Of a stretch of 64,000 nucleotides of DNA, positions 53,683 to 63,680 are shown piece after piece; within the stretch, counting starts at the first letter, position 1; every line of letters starts with the position of its first letter. The position numbers and the translations under genes are program-made. The stretch spans positions 62,001-126,000 of the forward strand of contig CAJXOW010000001.1 of NCBI GenBank assembly GCA_913057825.1. The letters are read 5' to 3'. The stretch comes from an uncultured Balneolaceae bacterium. Its GTDB lineage: Bacteria; Bacteroidota; Rhodothermia; Balneolales; Balneolaceae. The notes below the pieces were generated by a model. That model did not search any database. It was not told where the DNA came from and worked only from the letters and a program-made list of their open reading frames with translations.

Positions 53683-54276
53683 ATGAAATTTTTTGCCATG
53701 GCCATATTGCCAATATTAACATACGATGATGAACATCTCCGGGAAGAAACTCCGCCGGTGAAGGAAAATTCGGAGAATTTGCAGGAGTTGATTGATGACC
53801 TGTTTGAGACGATGTATAATGCCAACGGCGTCGGACTTGCGGCTCCGCAGGTGGGAGAAATCAAGCGGCTGTTCGTGGCCGATGTGGATCCGCTGCTGGA
53901 GGACCAGGAGAAAGCCCTCGAACAAAAGCACGGTCCGATGGTGTTTATCAATCCCGAATGGGAGGCGATAGATGAGGAAAAGGATCAGCAGGAAGAAGGC
54001 TGCCTGAGCATTCCGGAGGTGCGCGAGAAAGTCAAGCGGCCGTTCAACATCAAGGTGCAGTACCTGGATCGCGATTTTAACAAGCAAACCCTCGAAGCCA
54101 CCGGCTGGCTCTCACGCGTTATCCAACACGAATCCGACCATCTCGACGGCGTGCTGTTCATCGACTATCTGAGCTCCTTCCGCAAACGACTTATCAAGGG
54201 CAAGCTGAACAAAATAGACCGCGGCGAAGTCAAAACCGACTACCCGGTTGAGCACTCCACGATTTCCGCTCGTTAA
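53683..54276 (+). CDS. def: Peptide deformylase
   Basis: About 197 residues. All three motifs of the deformylase active site are present: GVGLAAPQVG (about 47-56), EEGCLSIP (Cys ligand) and the zinc-binding HESDHLDG. It removes the formyl group from new proteins. ATG 53683 is taken because GGAG of the repeat's right arm lies upstream at a good distance; ATG 53698 (AILPILTYDD) matches the usual first residues and ATG 53662 lies inside the repeat. The formyltransferase gene fmt lies downstream beyond a 348-base repeat-containing gap. Confidence 0.92.
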   Translation: MKFFAMAILPILTYDDEHLREETPPVKENSENLQELIDDLFETMYNANGVGLAAPQVGEIKRLFVADVDPLLEDQEKALEQKHGPMVFINPEWEAIDEEKDQQEEGCLSIPEVREKVKRPFNIKVQYLDRDFNKQTLEATGWLSRVIQHESDHLDGVLFIDYLSSFRKRLIKGKLNKIDRGEVKTDYPVEHSTISAR

Positions 54277-54340
54277 CACTTCGCTGATTAATGATGGATA
54301 ATTAATGATTAATCATTAATTCCTTGCCCGTTTTACTTAT

Positions 54341-54512
54341 AGAGCTCGTTGAAAAACCGGTGGCGGTTCCGAAGTATTAAGTTTTTCGGTAAATAGATGA
54401 AAAAATATATGAAAGTTGACAGGCATTTAACATGGTCTGTACATCTCTAAACGAACTCAAAAAGAGAAAAACTTTCGAACGAGGAACCGCCACCGGTTTT
54501 TCAACGAGCTCT
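54341..54512. repeat. 172-bp hairpin-ended repeat element, copy 2
   Basis: Terminal inverted repeats of 30 bp are perfect (54341-54370 and 54483-54512: AGAGCTCGTTGAAAAACC then GGTGGCGGTTCC on the left). The core keeps GAAGTATTAAGTTTTTCGG, AAAGTTGACAGGCATTTA and CTCAAAAAGAGAAAAACTTT of the copy at 24355. It lies between def and fmt and has no reading frame. The flanking 54277-54340 and 54513-54624 are AT-rich and gene-free. Confidence 0.82.
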
Positions 54513-54624
54513 TAAAATTGATTTAATAGCAGTTTAGCCAATCTTTTTATTGCGGAAACAGAGTTTTACAAGCAGAAAGCTTGCTAATCACAAATCATTA
54601 ATTATAAATCATCAATCAAAGAAA

Positions 54625-55545
54625 ATGAGAATCATTTTCTTCGGCACTCCCGATTTTGCCATTCCCAGTTTACAGCGTATTTATTCGAGCGATGATCATA
54701 CAATAGAGGCGGTGGTTACAAACCGGGATAAGCGCAGGGGACGGGGCAGTGGTACACGTCCGACACCGATCAAGAAGAAGGCGCTTGAGTTGGGATTGCC
54801 GGTAATCGAGGCGGGCGATGATCTTTCGGATAAGGATTTTTTCGAACAGCTGAAAACCTATGAGGTCGATCTTTATGTAGTAGTGGCCTTTCGAATTCTG
54901 CCGGAAGAAATATTGGAGCTTCCGGAACAGGGAGCTGTCAACCTGCATGCCTCGCTCCTGCCCAAATACCGGGGGGCGGCTCCAATTCATTGGGCGATCA
55001 TGAATGGCGAATCCAAAACGGGTTGCACGGTGTTTTTTATTGATCCTGTGGTGGATACGGGGGATATCATCAAGCAGAAGGAAACGGATATTGGTCCGAA
55101 TGAAACCACCGGCGAGGTCTACGGTCGACTTAAAGAAATGGGGGGCGATCTGCTTGTAGAGGCGATCGATGAAGTTGCCGCCGATACGGTCCAACCCATT
55201 CCCCAGGACGACCGCCAGGCCACCAAAGCTCCCAAGTTGGACAAACAAGATTGCCGGATTGATTTTAATCAGCCGGCCGGCGAGGTGCACAATAAAATCA
55301 GGGGACTCAGCCCGATACCAACCGCCTGGACCACCGTCGACGACAAAAGGCTGAATCTATACAAGTCGCACGTCGGACCCGATCAATCTCTTTCGCCCGG
55401 ACAGTTTACTAGCTGGAATGGAGAACTAATTGCAGGATGCGGCCGGGGCACCGTCATCCTGGACCAGGTCCAACCGGAGGGCAGTAAACGCATCAGCGGC
55501 TCTGATTTTTTGAACGGATATCAATCAGATGGTGTGTTTGAATAA
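54625..55545 (+). CDS. fmt: Methionyl-tRNA formyltransferase
   Basis: About 306 residues from ATG 54625 (RIIFFGTPDF, the usual beginning); the frame opens at 54550 but that adds an unlike leader. The N10-formyl-THF site shows LHASLLPKYRGAAPIHWAI (catalytic Asn/His) and VVDTGDII (Asp), followed by a C-terminal Formyl_trans_C domain (CRIDFNQPAGEVHNKIRGL, PTAWT). It formylates Met-tRNAi for initiation. It belongs with def, although a repeat element lies between them. Confidence 0.93.
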   Translation: MRIIFFGTPDFAIPSLQRIYSSDDHTIEAVVTNRDKRRGRGSGTRPTPIKKKALELGLPVIEAGDDLSDKDFFEQLKTYEVDLYVVVAFRILPEEILELPEQGAVNLHASLLPKYRGAAPIHWAIMNGESKTGCTVFFIDPVVDTGDIIKQKETDIGPNETTGEVYGRLKEMGGDLLVEAIDEVAADTVQPIPQDDRQATKAPKLDKQDCRIDFNQPAGEVHNKIRGLSPIPTAWTTVDDKRLNLYKSHVGPDQSLSPGQFTSWNGELIAGCGRGTVILDQVQPEGSKRISGSDFLNGYQSDGVFE

Positions 55546-55722
55546 AGGCAATCAAGGTGAAAACTGAGTGTTTTATTGGCACCAAACTTATTGTTATCCT
55601 TAGTTTAATGCTTAAGTCAAATAATTTGAGAAATACCCGTCCCTGGTGTAGATTAAAGCGAATAAAGGGGCATCGACCCGGTAGTGCGAGTAAATTCAAT
55701 CGTTGACAAGTCAGAGAAATTT

Positions 55723-56328
55723 ATGAATATGACAGAACTACATGAAGCAGCTAAGAGCGGCAAACTGGAAACAGTTAGGAAATTGTGTGAAAATATGAGT
55801 GATGTAAACCAGACGGGATCGAATGGGACGACCCCTTTGATGCTGGCTGCTGAAAACAATCATAAGGAGATCGTATCCTTCCTGTTGGATAAGGGGGCCG
55901 ATCTCAACTCCAAAACCAAAATGGGAGGGACGGCCCTGAGTCGTGCTGCCGAGAATGGAAATGCTGAAATCATCGAGTTGCTGCTTGATAAGGGAGCGGA
56001 AGTGGGAGATATCGCTTTGATCATGGCGGCACGGGCCGGAGAATTGGATGCGGTCAAGCTGCTGGTCGAGAATGGTGCCAATATCAATGCAACCCGGCGA
56101 TGGGGGCATACGGCCTTGATGCTGGCTGCTAAAGAAGGCAATGCGGAGACCGTCCGATTCTTGCTGGACCAGGGAGCCGATCCGAATATCACCGACAAAA
56201 ACGAGGAATCAGCCCTGGATTTTGCCGAGGATAACGACAACAAAGATATTGCCCAGCTGCTGCGCCGGGTAGGAGCCAAAGGTCGCAAAGAACGGGAAGA
56301 TATGGAAGACGAAGAGGACGAAGATTAA
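55723..56328 (+). CDS. Ankyrin-repeat protein
   Basis: A protein of about 201 residues with five ankyrin repeats, for example NGTTPLMLAAENNHKEIVSF, LLDKGADLNSK, GNAEIIELLLDKGA and GHTALMLAAKEGNAETVRFL. The last repeat is partial, and the C-terminus is a charged tail (REDMEDEEDED). It has no signal peptide or membrane helix. Ankyrin proteins bind other proteins; the partner is unknown. ATG 55723 is likely, with a nearby ATG 55729 possible; an in-frame GTG lies at 55684. Confidence 0.82.
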   Translation: MNMTELHEAAKSGKLETVRKLCENMSDVNQTGSNGTTPLMLAAENNHKEIVSFLLDKGADLNSKTKMGGTALSRAAENGNAEIIELLLDKGAEVGDIALIMAARAGELDAVKLLVENGANINATRRWGHTALMLAAKEGNAETVRFLLDQGADPNITDKNEESALDFAEDNDNKDIAQLLRRVGAKGRKEREDMEDEEDED

Positions 56329-56329
56329 T

Positions 56330-56731
56330 GAGGTGAAAGGTGAAGGGTGAAAGGTGAAAGATTGGCTCCATGCGGTATTATTGTGACAACCCTTTAACAC
56401 ATTCCTTAAACGTAATCACCTTTCACCTCAGCTCGAAGCTGGAGGCTCGAGGCTCGAAGTTTGATGTTGATCGGTAGTCAAGGGATAAAGTCGAAGTTGC
56501 AAATTGAACGTGTGTTAGCGGTTATTCCGGATTTGGATAAGAGTAAAGTGGCAGATATATAGTTGGCAAGTAACTATCAGAAACCCGGTATACAGACCTA
56601 TAAAACAAGCTCGAATAACCTCGAGCCTCGAGCTGAGGTGAAAGGATAAAGTTACAAATCCCCATCAGGACTATTACCGTTAAAACAGCCCCCACTCAGT
56701 CTTTCACCTTTCACCCTTCACCTTTCACCTA
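56330..56731. repeat. Composite heptamer inverted repeat before gap
   Basis: Outer arms GAGGTGAAAGGTGAAGGG (56330-56360) and its complement (56701-56731, CTTTCACCTTTCACCC) are built of the 7-mer GGTGAAA. Nested inside are arms of GGCTCGA units (about 56430-56460 and 56600-56640). The first 100 bases match the copy at 58306-58411 in order and spacing, including GTGACAA and CCTTT. No gene lies in 56329-56972. Confidence 0.8.
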
Positions 56732-56951
56732 ATATTCCTTTCACCTCATTTATTCCCTCATTTAATGTTTGCTTGTTCGTCCCCTGAATGATAGATTTTG
56801 GAATGCCGGCAGTTTCCCTGCAGCTTTCGGGAATTTGTTCCGGTTGGCATCGGGTTTCACCGTTGATTGGTGGAGCCCCGGCAGACTGCTGGATAGAAGA
56901 TAAAAGAGGTTTATGTACATTATTGAAATACAACTGAATTCTTGAAATTAA

Positions 56952-57983
<1,032 letters not shown>

Positions 57984-58123
57984 TGACCCCGGAGTTTGGG
58001 TAATATCAAAAGTGCTCCAACTCATTATTTACTGAGTACTTTGTTAATGCCGCGTCCTTCAAATTTTGGAGGATAAGCAGTTGGCGATATAATCTTGCAA
58101 ACTCCGTATGGAATAGATACTGC

Positions 58124-58166
58124 AAAAGACGGGGCGTCACCGCAGGGTGATCCCCGTCTTTTATTT
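58124..58166 (+). terminator. Terminator after gap
   Basis: AAAAGACGGGG (58124-58134) pairs with CCCCGTCTTTT (58152-58162), followed by A and more T. It lies about 140 bases after the gap stop and before tRNA-Pro. Confidence 0.85.
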
Positions 58167-58224
58167 TTATTTATTTTGGGATTGAATTTAGACTAATCTT
58201 TTTTGTATTTTCGTTGTCTCTTTT

Positions 58225-58299
58225 CGGGGCGTAGCGCAGCCCGGTTAGCGCGCATCGTTCGGGACGATGAGGTCGCCGGTTCAAATCCGGCCGCCCCGA
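58225..58299 (+). tRNA. tRNA-Pro (anticodon CGG)
   Basis: A 75-nt tRNA. The acceptor stem CGGGGCG pairs with CGCCCCG, the D arm is GCGC-GCGC, the anticodon arm CATCG-TTCGGGA-CGATG gives anticodon CGG, and the T arm is GCCGG-TTCAAAT-CCGGC. CCA is not encoded; CTC follows the discriminator A. Confidence 0.95.
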
Positions 58300-58305
58300 C
58301 TCAAA

Positions 58306-58524
58306 GAGGTGAAAGGTGAAGGGCGAAAGGTGAAAGACAGTTTCCCGATAGCATTCATGTGACAAACCTTTGATACCTTACCCGATCGCAATCACCTTTC
58401 ACCTCGCTCGAGGTTGGAGGCTCGAGGCTGAACGTTTATTCTTGCAAAAAATCATATAGTGTGTTGATAAACACTATCACAAGCACGAATGCTCTTTCAC
58501 CCTTCGCCCTTCACCTTTCACCTT
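58306..58524. repeat. Composite heptamer inverted repeat after tRNA-Pro
   Basis: Arms GAGGTGAAAGGTGAAGGGCG (58306-58336) and CTTTCACCCTTCGCCCTTCA (58494-58524) are complementary at 29 of 31 positions and built of GGTGAAA units. Inside are GGCTCGA units and a hairpin ATAGTGT/ACACTAT. The junction ACGTTTATTC is shared with the 53573 element. The rest up to the flavoprotein gene at 58811 has no gene. Confidence 0.8.
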
Positions 58525-58810
58525 CACTTGTTCATGCAGTAGCATCCTTTACAAACAACAATCATTTCCCCGCCACCTTCCAGTAATACCGTTCCCCTTG
58601 TTTAGATTAAATATAAATAGACGGAGTTGGTTAACTATATGTTCATATTATTGCGGTTTTTTATATCTTGTAATTAAGATAAAAATATCTTAATACAAAG
58701 ATTACTTGATCTGCCGGGAGGCTGGCGGCTTTTTGGACAGAAGTTTTCTGAAGGTAAAGCCTTCTCCTGACGGGCAATCTTTTGATAAGCAACCAGCGGA
58801 GGTATTATAT

Positions 58811-60190
58811 ATGGATAAAGTAATGACGCACCCCTTAAAGACGAATGGTCAAAGGACGGATGAACAACGCTCCGCTCTTCTTTTTGAGGATCTGAAACAA
58901 CCTCTGACGGATAAAGGGGCTGCTGTGGAATCTTCTCGATGTCTTGAATGCGGCGGACCTTATGCTGAAGCGCCTTGTGTTACGGCTTGTCCCACAGGTA
59001 TCGATATCCCCGGATTTATTTCGGCTATCTACCGGGGAGAGATTGACGGGGCGGCGGATAGGATTTTTGAAGAAAATTTATTGGGGGCCACTTGCTCCAA
59101 AGTATGTCCGGTGGAAGTCTTGTGCGAAGGGGCGTGCGTACTTGAGAAGGAGGGACGTAAACCGGTCGAGATTGGATTGCTGCAAAGATATGCAACAGAA
59201 AGAGAATTGAAGCGTCGAATTCGATTCCGCGAACCGGCTCCTTCGAATGGACACAAAGTTTCGGTTATCGGGGCGGGTCCGGCTGGCCTTTCATGCGCAG
59301 GCGAGCTGGCCCTGAAAGGATACGATGTGACGGTGTATGACGAGCGACAAGATTTTGGCGGACTCGTTCGCTACGCGATTGCTCCTTATCGCATCGACCG
59401 CGATCCTCTCCCTTCTGAAGTCCAAATGCTGAAGGATCTGGGCGTAAAGTTTGAAATGGGAACGCCGATCGATTCCAGAGAGAAGTTGGATGAGCTACGT
59501 AAATCGTCGGAAGCAGTTTTCCTGGGTATCGGATTGGGAGACGATGTAAATATCGGGTATCCGGGTGACGGGCTGCAGGGGGTCTGGGAATCGCTCGAAT
59601 TTATAAAAACAATCAAAACTGATCGGCTGCCGGAAATCGGTTCGAGCGTGGCGGTCATCGGGGGCGGTAATACGGCGATTGATGTGGCTATCGAGGCCCG
59701 CCGAATGGGGGCAAAAGATGTAACGATCTACTATCGCCGAACGGAATCAGAAATGCCGGCCTATGATCATGAAATTGACGAAGCCCGCAGCGAGGGAGTC
59801 CACCTGCAGTTTCTGACGAATCCTGTCCGATTCGAAGGGGAGGACCGCGTAGAACGAATGGTTTGCCAGTATATGCAGCTGGGTGAACCCGACGACTCGG
59901 GTCGCCCGCGTCCGGTTAAAGTGGAAAATACGGAATTCGCTATCCCGGTGGATACGGTGATCAAGGCGATCGGACAACAGAAACGAACCGGTTTTTTATC
60001 CTGGATCGAGGATCTCGAGCTGGATAATGGATTGATCAAAATTGATGAGTCGACCGGACAGACTTCGAATCGCTTCTTTTTCGCCGGCGGAGATGCATTG
60101 AACGGCGGAGCTACAGTGGTGGAAGCGGTCGAAGATGGTAAAGTCGCGGCACATGGAATCGATAAATATGTGGGAGGCATGAGCTCATGA
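58811..60190 (+). CDS. GltD-like NAD(P)H:ferredoxin flavoprotein
   Basis: About 459 residues from ATG 58811 (GGAGG upstream; the frame opens at 58706). Residues about 25-130 are a Fer4_20 domain with two Fe-S Cys sets (ECGGPYAEAPCVTACPTGID, and GATCSKVCPVEVLCEGAC). The rest is a flavoprotein with FAD site SVIGAGPAGLSCAGELAL and NADPH site AVIGGGNTAIDVAIEARR, ending FAGGDALNGGATVVEAVEDG. It resembles the GltD small subunit of glutamate synthase, but no gltB is here. It is the first gene of the pyruvate:ferredoxin oxidoreductase operon and overlaps the gamma gene by four bases. It probably links ferredoxin to NAD(P)H. Confidence 0.86.
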   Translation: MDKVMTHPLKTNGQRTDEQRSALLFEDLKQPLTDKGAAVESSRCLECGGPYAEAPCVTACPTGIDIPGFISAIYRGEIDGAADRIFEENLLGATCSKVCPVEVLCEGACVLEKEGRKPVEIGLLQRYATERELKRRIRFREPAPSNGHKVSVIGAGPAGLSCAGELALKGYDVTVYDERQDFGGLVRYAIAPYRIDRDPLPSEVQMLKDLGVKFEMGTPIDSREKLDELRKSSEAVFLGIGLGDDVNIGYPGDGLQGVWESLEFIKTIKTDRLPEIGSSVAVIGGGNTAIDVAIEARRMGAKDVTIYYRRTESEMPAYDHEIDEARSEGVHLQFLTNPVRFEGEDRVERMVCQYMQLGEPDDSGRPRPVKVENTEFAIPVDTVIKAIGQQKRTGFLSWIEDLELDNGLIKIDESTGQTSNRFFFAGGDALNGGATVVEAVEDGKVAAHGIDKYVGGMSS

Positions 60191-60756
60191 AAGAGATAAG
60201 ATGGCATGGACGCGGCGGACAGGGAGCCAAGACGATTTCTCGTCTGCTGGCCCTGGCTCAAATGGACGGCGGCTGGTATGTACAGGCGTTTCCCGAGTAT
60301 GGACCCGAGCGTAGTGGAGCCCCGATGAGTGCTTACAATCGCAGCGATTCCCGTCCCATTCGACTGCACTGCGGTGTAACGCGTCCTCACTATGTGATCG
60401 TATTGGACGAGTCGCTTCTCGAGGAAGTTGACGTTCTGGACGGATTGCAGAAGGAAGGGTTCCTGATGGTTAATAGTGCCAGGAAACCGGAGGAGATCGC
60501 CAAAAAGCTGGGATTCGACGGACCTATTTATACGATCGACGGTGATCGGATCGCCCGAGAACAGGGCATAGGATTTGCTAATGTAGTGTTGGTTGGAGGG
60601 GTGGCGAAAGCCCTTGGTGAACCGGCCGTGGAGGATGTAAAACAGGCGGCAAGTGAAATGTTTGGCGCCAAGCTTTCGGAAGAGGTTTTGCAATTGAATA
60701 TGAACGCTATTGAAGCGGGATACAAAGCAATTAGGACTAACGGTACAGGAGGTTAG
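60187..60756 (+). CDS. porG: Pyruvate:ferredoxin oxidoreductase, gamma subunit
   Basis: A 189-residue gamma subunit of the 2-oxoacid:ferredoxin oxidoreductase family. Signatures are the start KEIRWHGRGGQGAKTIS and the middle EYGPERSGAPMSAYNR, followed by HYVIVLDESLLE. It starts with ATGA overlapping the flavoprotein stop and is followed by the delta subunit gene after five bases. It forms part of the cytoplasmic complex that makes acetyl-CoA and CO2 from pyruvate, reducing ferredoxin. Confidence 0.88.
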   Translation: MKEIRWHGRGGQGAKTISRLLALAQMDGGWYVQAFPEYGPERSGAPMSAYNRSDSRPIRLHCGVTRPHYVIVLDESLLEEVDVLDGLQKEGFLMVNSARKPEEIAKKLGFDGPIYTIDGDRIAREQGIGFANVVLVGGVAKALGEPAVEDVKQAASEMFGAKLSEEVLQLNMNAIEAGYKAIRTNGTGG

Positions 60757-60761
60757 CAGCT

Positions 60762-61097
60762 ATGAGTAATAAGAAACCGAATTTAAAAAAGTTTCACGAA
60801 ATTCCGATCGGCGGCGTGGTTCCAACGGCCGACGCCGAACATCCCAAGACGGGTGGATGGCGGACCGGATTAAAGCCGAAGGTGAATCTCGATCAATGTA
60901 TTAATTGCCTGCTATGCTGGGTCGATTGTCCGGATACGGCCATTATGGTCGACGGTACCGACTTCTTTGGGTTCGATTACGATTATTGCAAAGGGTGTGA
61001 GCTCTGCGAGGAGGTCTGTCCCGTAAACGCCATCGAAATGGTGGAGGAAGAGATGGAACTGCCGGAGTATGGAAGAGTAGGAGGAACCACATCATGA
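60762..61097 (+). CDS. porD: Pyruvate:ferredoxin oxidoreductase, delta (2x4Fe-4S) subunit
   Basis: A 111-residue ferredoxin-like subunit with two cluster-binding sets: CINCLLCWVDCPDTA (about 46-60) and CKGCELCEEVCPVNA (about 78-92). The N-terminal 40 residues are basic and typical of PorD. It passes electrons from the thiamine enzyme to external ferredoxin. The stop overlaps the alpha gene by four bases (ATGA). Confidence 0.9.
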   Translation: MSNKKPNLKKFHEIPIGGVVPTADAEHPKTGGWRTGLKPKVNLDQCINCLLCWVDCPDTAIMVDGTDFFGFDYDYCKGCELCEEVCPVNAIEMVEEEMELPEYGRVGGTTS

Positions 61098-62293
61098 AAA
61101 CGACACTGGAAAAAACGAGTATTAAACAGGAACAGGTTAAAAAGGCTGAACTGCTGACCGGCGCGGAGGCTACGGCCCACGCTATGCGGCAGATCAACCC
61201 GGATGTGTTTCCGGTCTATCCGATCACTCCGCAAACACCGATTATACAGACGTTTTCGTCCCTGGTGGCCGACGGAAAAGCGGACAGCGAAATTATTAAC
61301 GTGGAGTCGGAACACTCGGCCATGAGTGCGGCTATCGGCAGCGCCTCGGCCGGGGGACGGACCATGACGGCAACCGCTTCCCAGGGACTGGCTCTGATGA
61401 TCGAGAATGTGTACATCGCAGCATCCATGCGGCTGCCGATTGTAGTGGCCATCGGGAACCGGGCCCTTTCGGCTCCCATCAATATCCATTGTGATCACTC
61501 CGACAGCATGTTGGCCCGCGACTCCGGGGTTATACAGATTTTTGTCGAGAATGCCCAGGAAGCCTATGATTTTATGGTCATGGCTCCCCGCCTGGCCGAA
61601 CAGGAGGATATTTTACTGCCCGTATTGGTCAACCAGGATGGCTTTACGATTACTCATACGGCCGAACCCGTGCTGATGCTGGAGGATGATAAAGTGCGGC
61701 GCTGGGTGGGCGAATATAAAATTCCGTATCCCCTGCTGGATCAAAAAAATAAAACCACCCAGGGTCCCTTCGACATGCCGGATTACTACTTCGAGCATAA
61801 ACGTCAGCAGGAAGAAGGGATGAGTCACGTGTTCGCCCGCTATGAGGAGCTTTCCCGCGAGTACAGGGAGATATCCGATCGCCATTATGAGACTGTTGAA
61901 GCCTACAAGCTGGAAGATGCCGATCGCGCTATTGTTGTGATGGGCTCGACGGCCGGCACGGTTAAAGAGGTCGTCGACCGTTTGCGGGAAAAAGGAGAAA
62001 AGGTGGGAGTACTCAAGATTCGTTTCTTCCGTCCCTTCCCCGAACAGGCCATTCTGAAAGCTCTCTACAGTGTACGTAAAGTATCGGTCCTGGACCGGGC
62101 GATGTCGTTCGGCAGCTATGGCCCCCTCTTTATGGAAATGGCCGGCGTCCTCTACGATATGCCGATTAACCTGTACAATTACATCTATGGACTCGGCGGA
62201 CGAGAAATCTATCCGGAGGATATTGAAAAGGTATACAAAGACATGAAAACAAAAAACACCGAAAAGAAAAGTTATATCGGATTGCGAACGTAA
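61094..62293 (+). CDS. porA: Pyruvate:ferredoxin oxidoreductase, alpha subunit
   Basis: A 399-residue alpha subunit. It has the family start LLTGAEATAHAMRQI, VYPITPQTPII, VESEHSAMSAAIGSASAG, and ATASQGLALMIENVYIAA. The phrase RLPIVVAIGNRALSAPINIH is typical of the pyruvate type. The C-terminal half is the oxoacid-binding domain (KVGVLKIRFFRPFPEQAI). It pairs with the beta subunit encoded after a 138-base gap that contains a repeat. Confidence 0.92.
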   Translation: MKTTLEKTSIKQEQVKKAELLTGAEATAHAMRQINPDVFPVYPITPQTPIIQTFSSLVADGKADSEIINVESEHSAMSAAIGSASAGGRTMTATASQGLALMIENVYIAASMRLPIVVAIGNRALSAPINIHCDHSDSMLARDSGVIQIFVENAQEAYDFMVMAPRLAEQEDILLPVLVNQDGFTITHTAEPVLMLEDDKVRRWVGEYKIPYPLLDQKNKTTQGPFDMPDYYFEHKRQQEEGMSHVFARYEELSREYREISDRHYETVEAYKLEDADRAIVVMGSTAGTVKEVVDRLREKGEKVGVLKIRFFRPFPEQAILKALYSVRKVSVLDRAMSFGSYGPLFMEMAGVLYDMPINLYNYIYGLGGREIYPEDIEKVYKDMKTKNTEKKSYIGLRT

Positions 62294-62298
62294 TTATG

Positions 62299-62409
62299 GC
62301 TCCAAGCTCCATGCTCCAAGCTCCACGTTTGTACAAGCTTGTTACTTACTGATGTATTTACCTTCACTAATAACCTGCTGGTATAACCGTGGAGCCTCGA
62401 GCCTGGAGC
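62299..62409. repeat. Heptamer-armed inverted repeat inside the por operon
   Basis: The left arm is GCTCCAA GCTCCAT GCTCCAA GCTCCAC GTTT (62299-62330) and the right arm is CGTGGAGC CTCGAGC CTGGAGC (62387-62409). It has the same layout and core motifs (ACGTTTGTACAAGC, CCTGCTGGT) as the element at 53573-53675. It separates the alpha and beta genes. A small hairpin AAAAACC/GGTTTTT follows at 62413-62428, right before ATG 62432. Confidence 0.8.
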
Positions 62410-62431
62410 TTAAAAACCAAAGGTTTTTACC

Positions 62432-63424
62432 ATGAACATCAAAGAACTGGCACGTAACGAAAACAGCGAGCAACGTTTTTTAGCCGGACATTCGCTTTGT
62501 CGGGGTTGTGGGATCCCGATTATGGCACGGACGGTATTGAACAGTATCGATACGCCGGTGGTGGTTGTCAACGCGACCGGCTGCCTGGAAGTGGCGACGA
62601 CCCGGTATCCAACCTCGGCCTGGGGGGTCCCCTGGCTGCATGTGGCTTTTGAGAATGCGGCGGCAGCCGCCAGCGGAGTGGAGTCTGCGTACCGTTCACT
62701 CGTCAAACGAGGAAAACTGCCGGCCGATGAGAAGGTGACGTTTGTGGTGTTCGGAGGCGACGGCGGGACCTATGATATCGGACTCCAGTCGCTTTCGGGA
62801 GCTCTTGAACGGGGTCATCGGTTTCTCTATGTTTGCTACGACAACGAAGCCTATATGAATACCGGAATTCAACGATCCAGCGCGACTCCGTTTGGTGCCA
62901 GTACGACTACAAGTCCGGCCGGTACGAAAAGTTTTGGTAAAGCTCAGCAGCGAAAGGACCTGACTTCGATTGCGGTGGCTCATCATATCCCCTATGTGGG
63001 TCAGTCATCCATATCCCACTGGCACGACCTCAGTCAGAAAGTTAAGAAAGCGGTCGCCAAAGACGGTCCTTCATTCCTCAACGTACTCTCCACCTGTCAA
63101 CTGGGATGGCAGCACGAACCACGCGAAGCCGTTAAAATCGCCCAATTGGCCGTAGATACCTGCTTCTGGCCCCTCTACGAAATTGAAAACGGCCGCTATA
63201 ACCTCACCCACCGTCCGCCGGAGAAGTTGAACATTAAAAAGTGGCTGTCCACGCAAGGTCGATTCAAGCACCTGTTCGAAAACGGAAATGAGGATCACCT
63301 TGCCGCGATACAGCAACAGGTTGATGAGGACTGGGAGCGGTTGCTGGAACGATGTGAAAATGATAAATCATACTTTGAACCACTGCAGGAAACCAATCAA
63401 ACCACCTTATCGGCGGAAGCCTGA
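62432..63424 (+). CDS. porB: Pyruvate:ferredoxin oxidoreductase, beta (thiamine-binding) subunit
   Basis: A 330-residue beta subunit. The proximal cluster set starts with HSLCRGCGIPIMA, the thiamine diphosphate motif is FGGDGGTYDIGLQSLSGAL, and CYDNEAYMNTGIQRSSATP is a signature of the pyruvate-type beta subunit, followed by TTTSPAGTKSFG. It makes the hydroxyethyl-thiamine intermediate. It ends four bases before the second ferredoxin subunit gene. Confidence 0.93.
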   Translation: MNIKELARNENSEQRFLAGHSLCRGCGIPIMARTVLNSIDTPVVVVNATGCLEVATTRYPTSAWGVPWLHVAFENAAAAASGVESAYRSLVKRGKLPADEKVTFVVFGGDGGTYDIGLQSLSGALERGHRFLYVCYDNEAYMNTGIQRSSATPFGASTTTSPAGTKSFGKAQQRKDLTSIAVAHHIPYVGQSSISHWHDLSQKVKKAVAKDGPSFLNVLSTCQLGWQHEPREAVKIAQLAVDTCFWPLYEIENGRYNLTHRPPEKLNIKKWLSTQGRFKHLFENGNEDHLAAIQQQVDEDWERLLERCENDKSYFEPLQETNQTTLSAEA

Positions 63425-63428
63425 GCAC

Positions 63429-63680
63429 ATGAAAGATCCGATTGTGACATATAGCCAGGGGTATTCGAACCTGCGGGTTCGGCGCGACTGGTGCAAAGGA
63501 TGTGATATCTGCGTGGAAGCCTGTCCCGAGCAGATTCTGAAGCTGGACGAAATGGGCAAGGTCTATGTGACGGATATCGACCAATGTATATTTTGTGGGA
63601 TATGCGCCGAGCGCTGTCCCGATTTCTGCTTTGCAATTGAGCGTGAAGAGGAGAATAGGCCGGAGGTACCTTTCAGATGA
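63429..63680 (+). CDS. korD: 2-oxoacid:ferredoxin oxidoreductase delta subunit (KorD-like)
   Basis: An 83-residue ferredoxin-type subunit with two cluster sets, WCKGCDICVEACPEQIL and CIFCGICAERCPDFCFA. It starts at ATG 63429 four bases after the beta stop of the Por module and overlaps the next gene by four bases (ATGA). Placed ahead of an alpha subunit, it belongs to the second oxidoreductase, probably acting on 2-oxoglutarate or a branched-chain oxoacid. Confidence 0.85.
   Translation: MKDPIVTYSQGYSNLRVRRDWCKGCDICVEACPEQILKLDEMGKVYVTDIDQCIFCGICAERCPDFCFAIEREEENRPEVPFR

Noticed and set aside
59767-60693. A 308-codon minus-strand frame
   Set aside because: Antisense to the flavoprotein and porG genes, with no recognisable domain.
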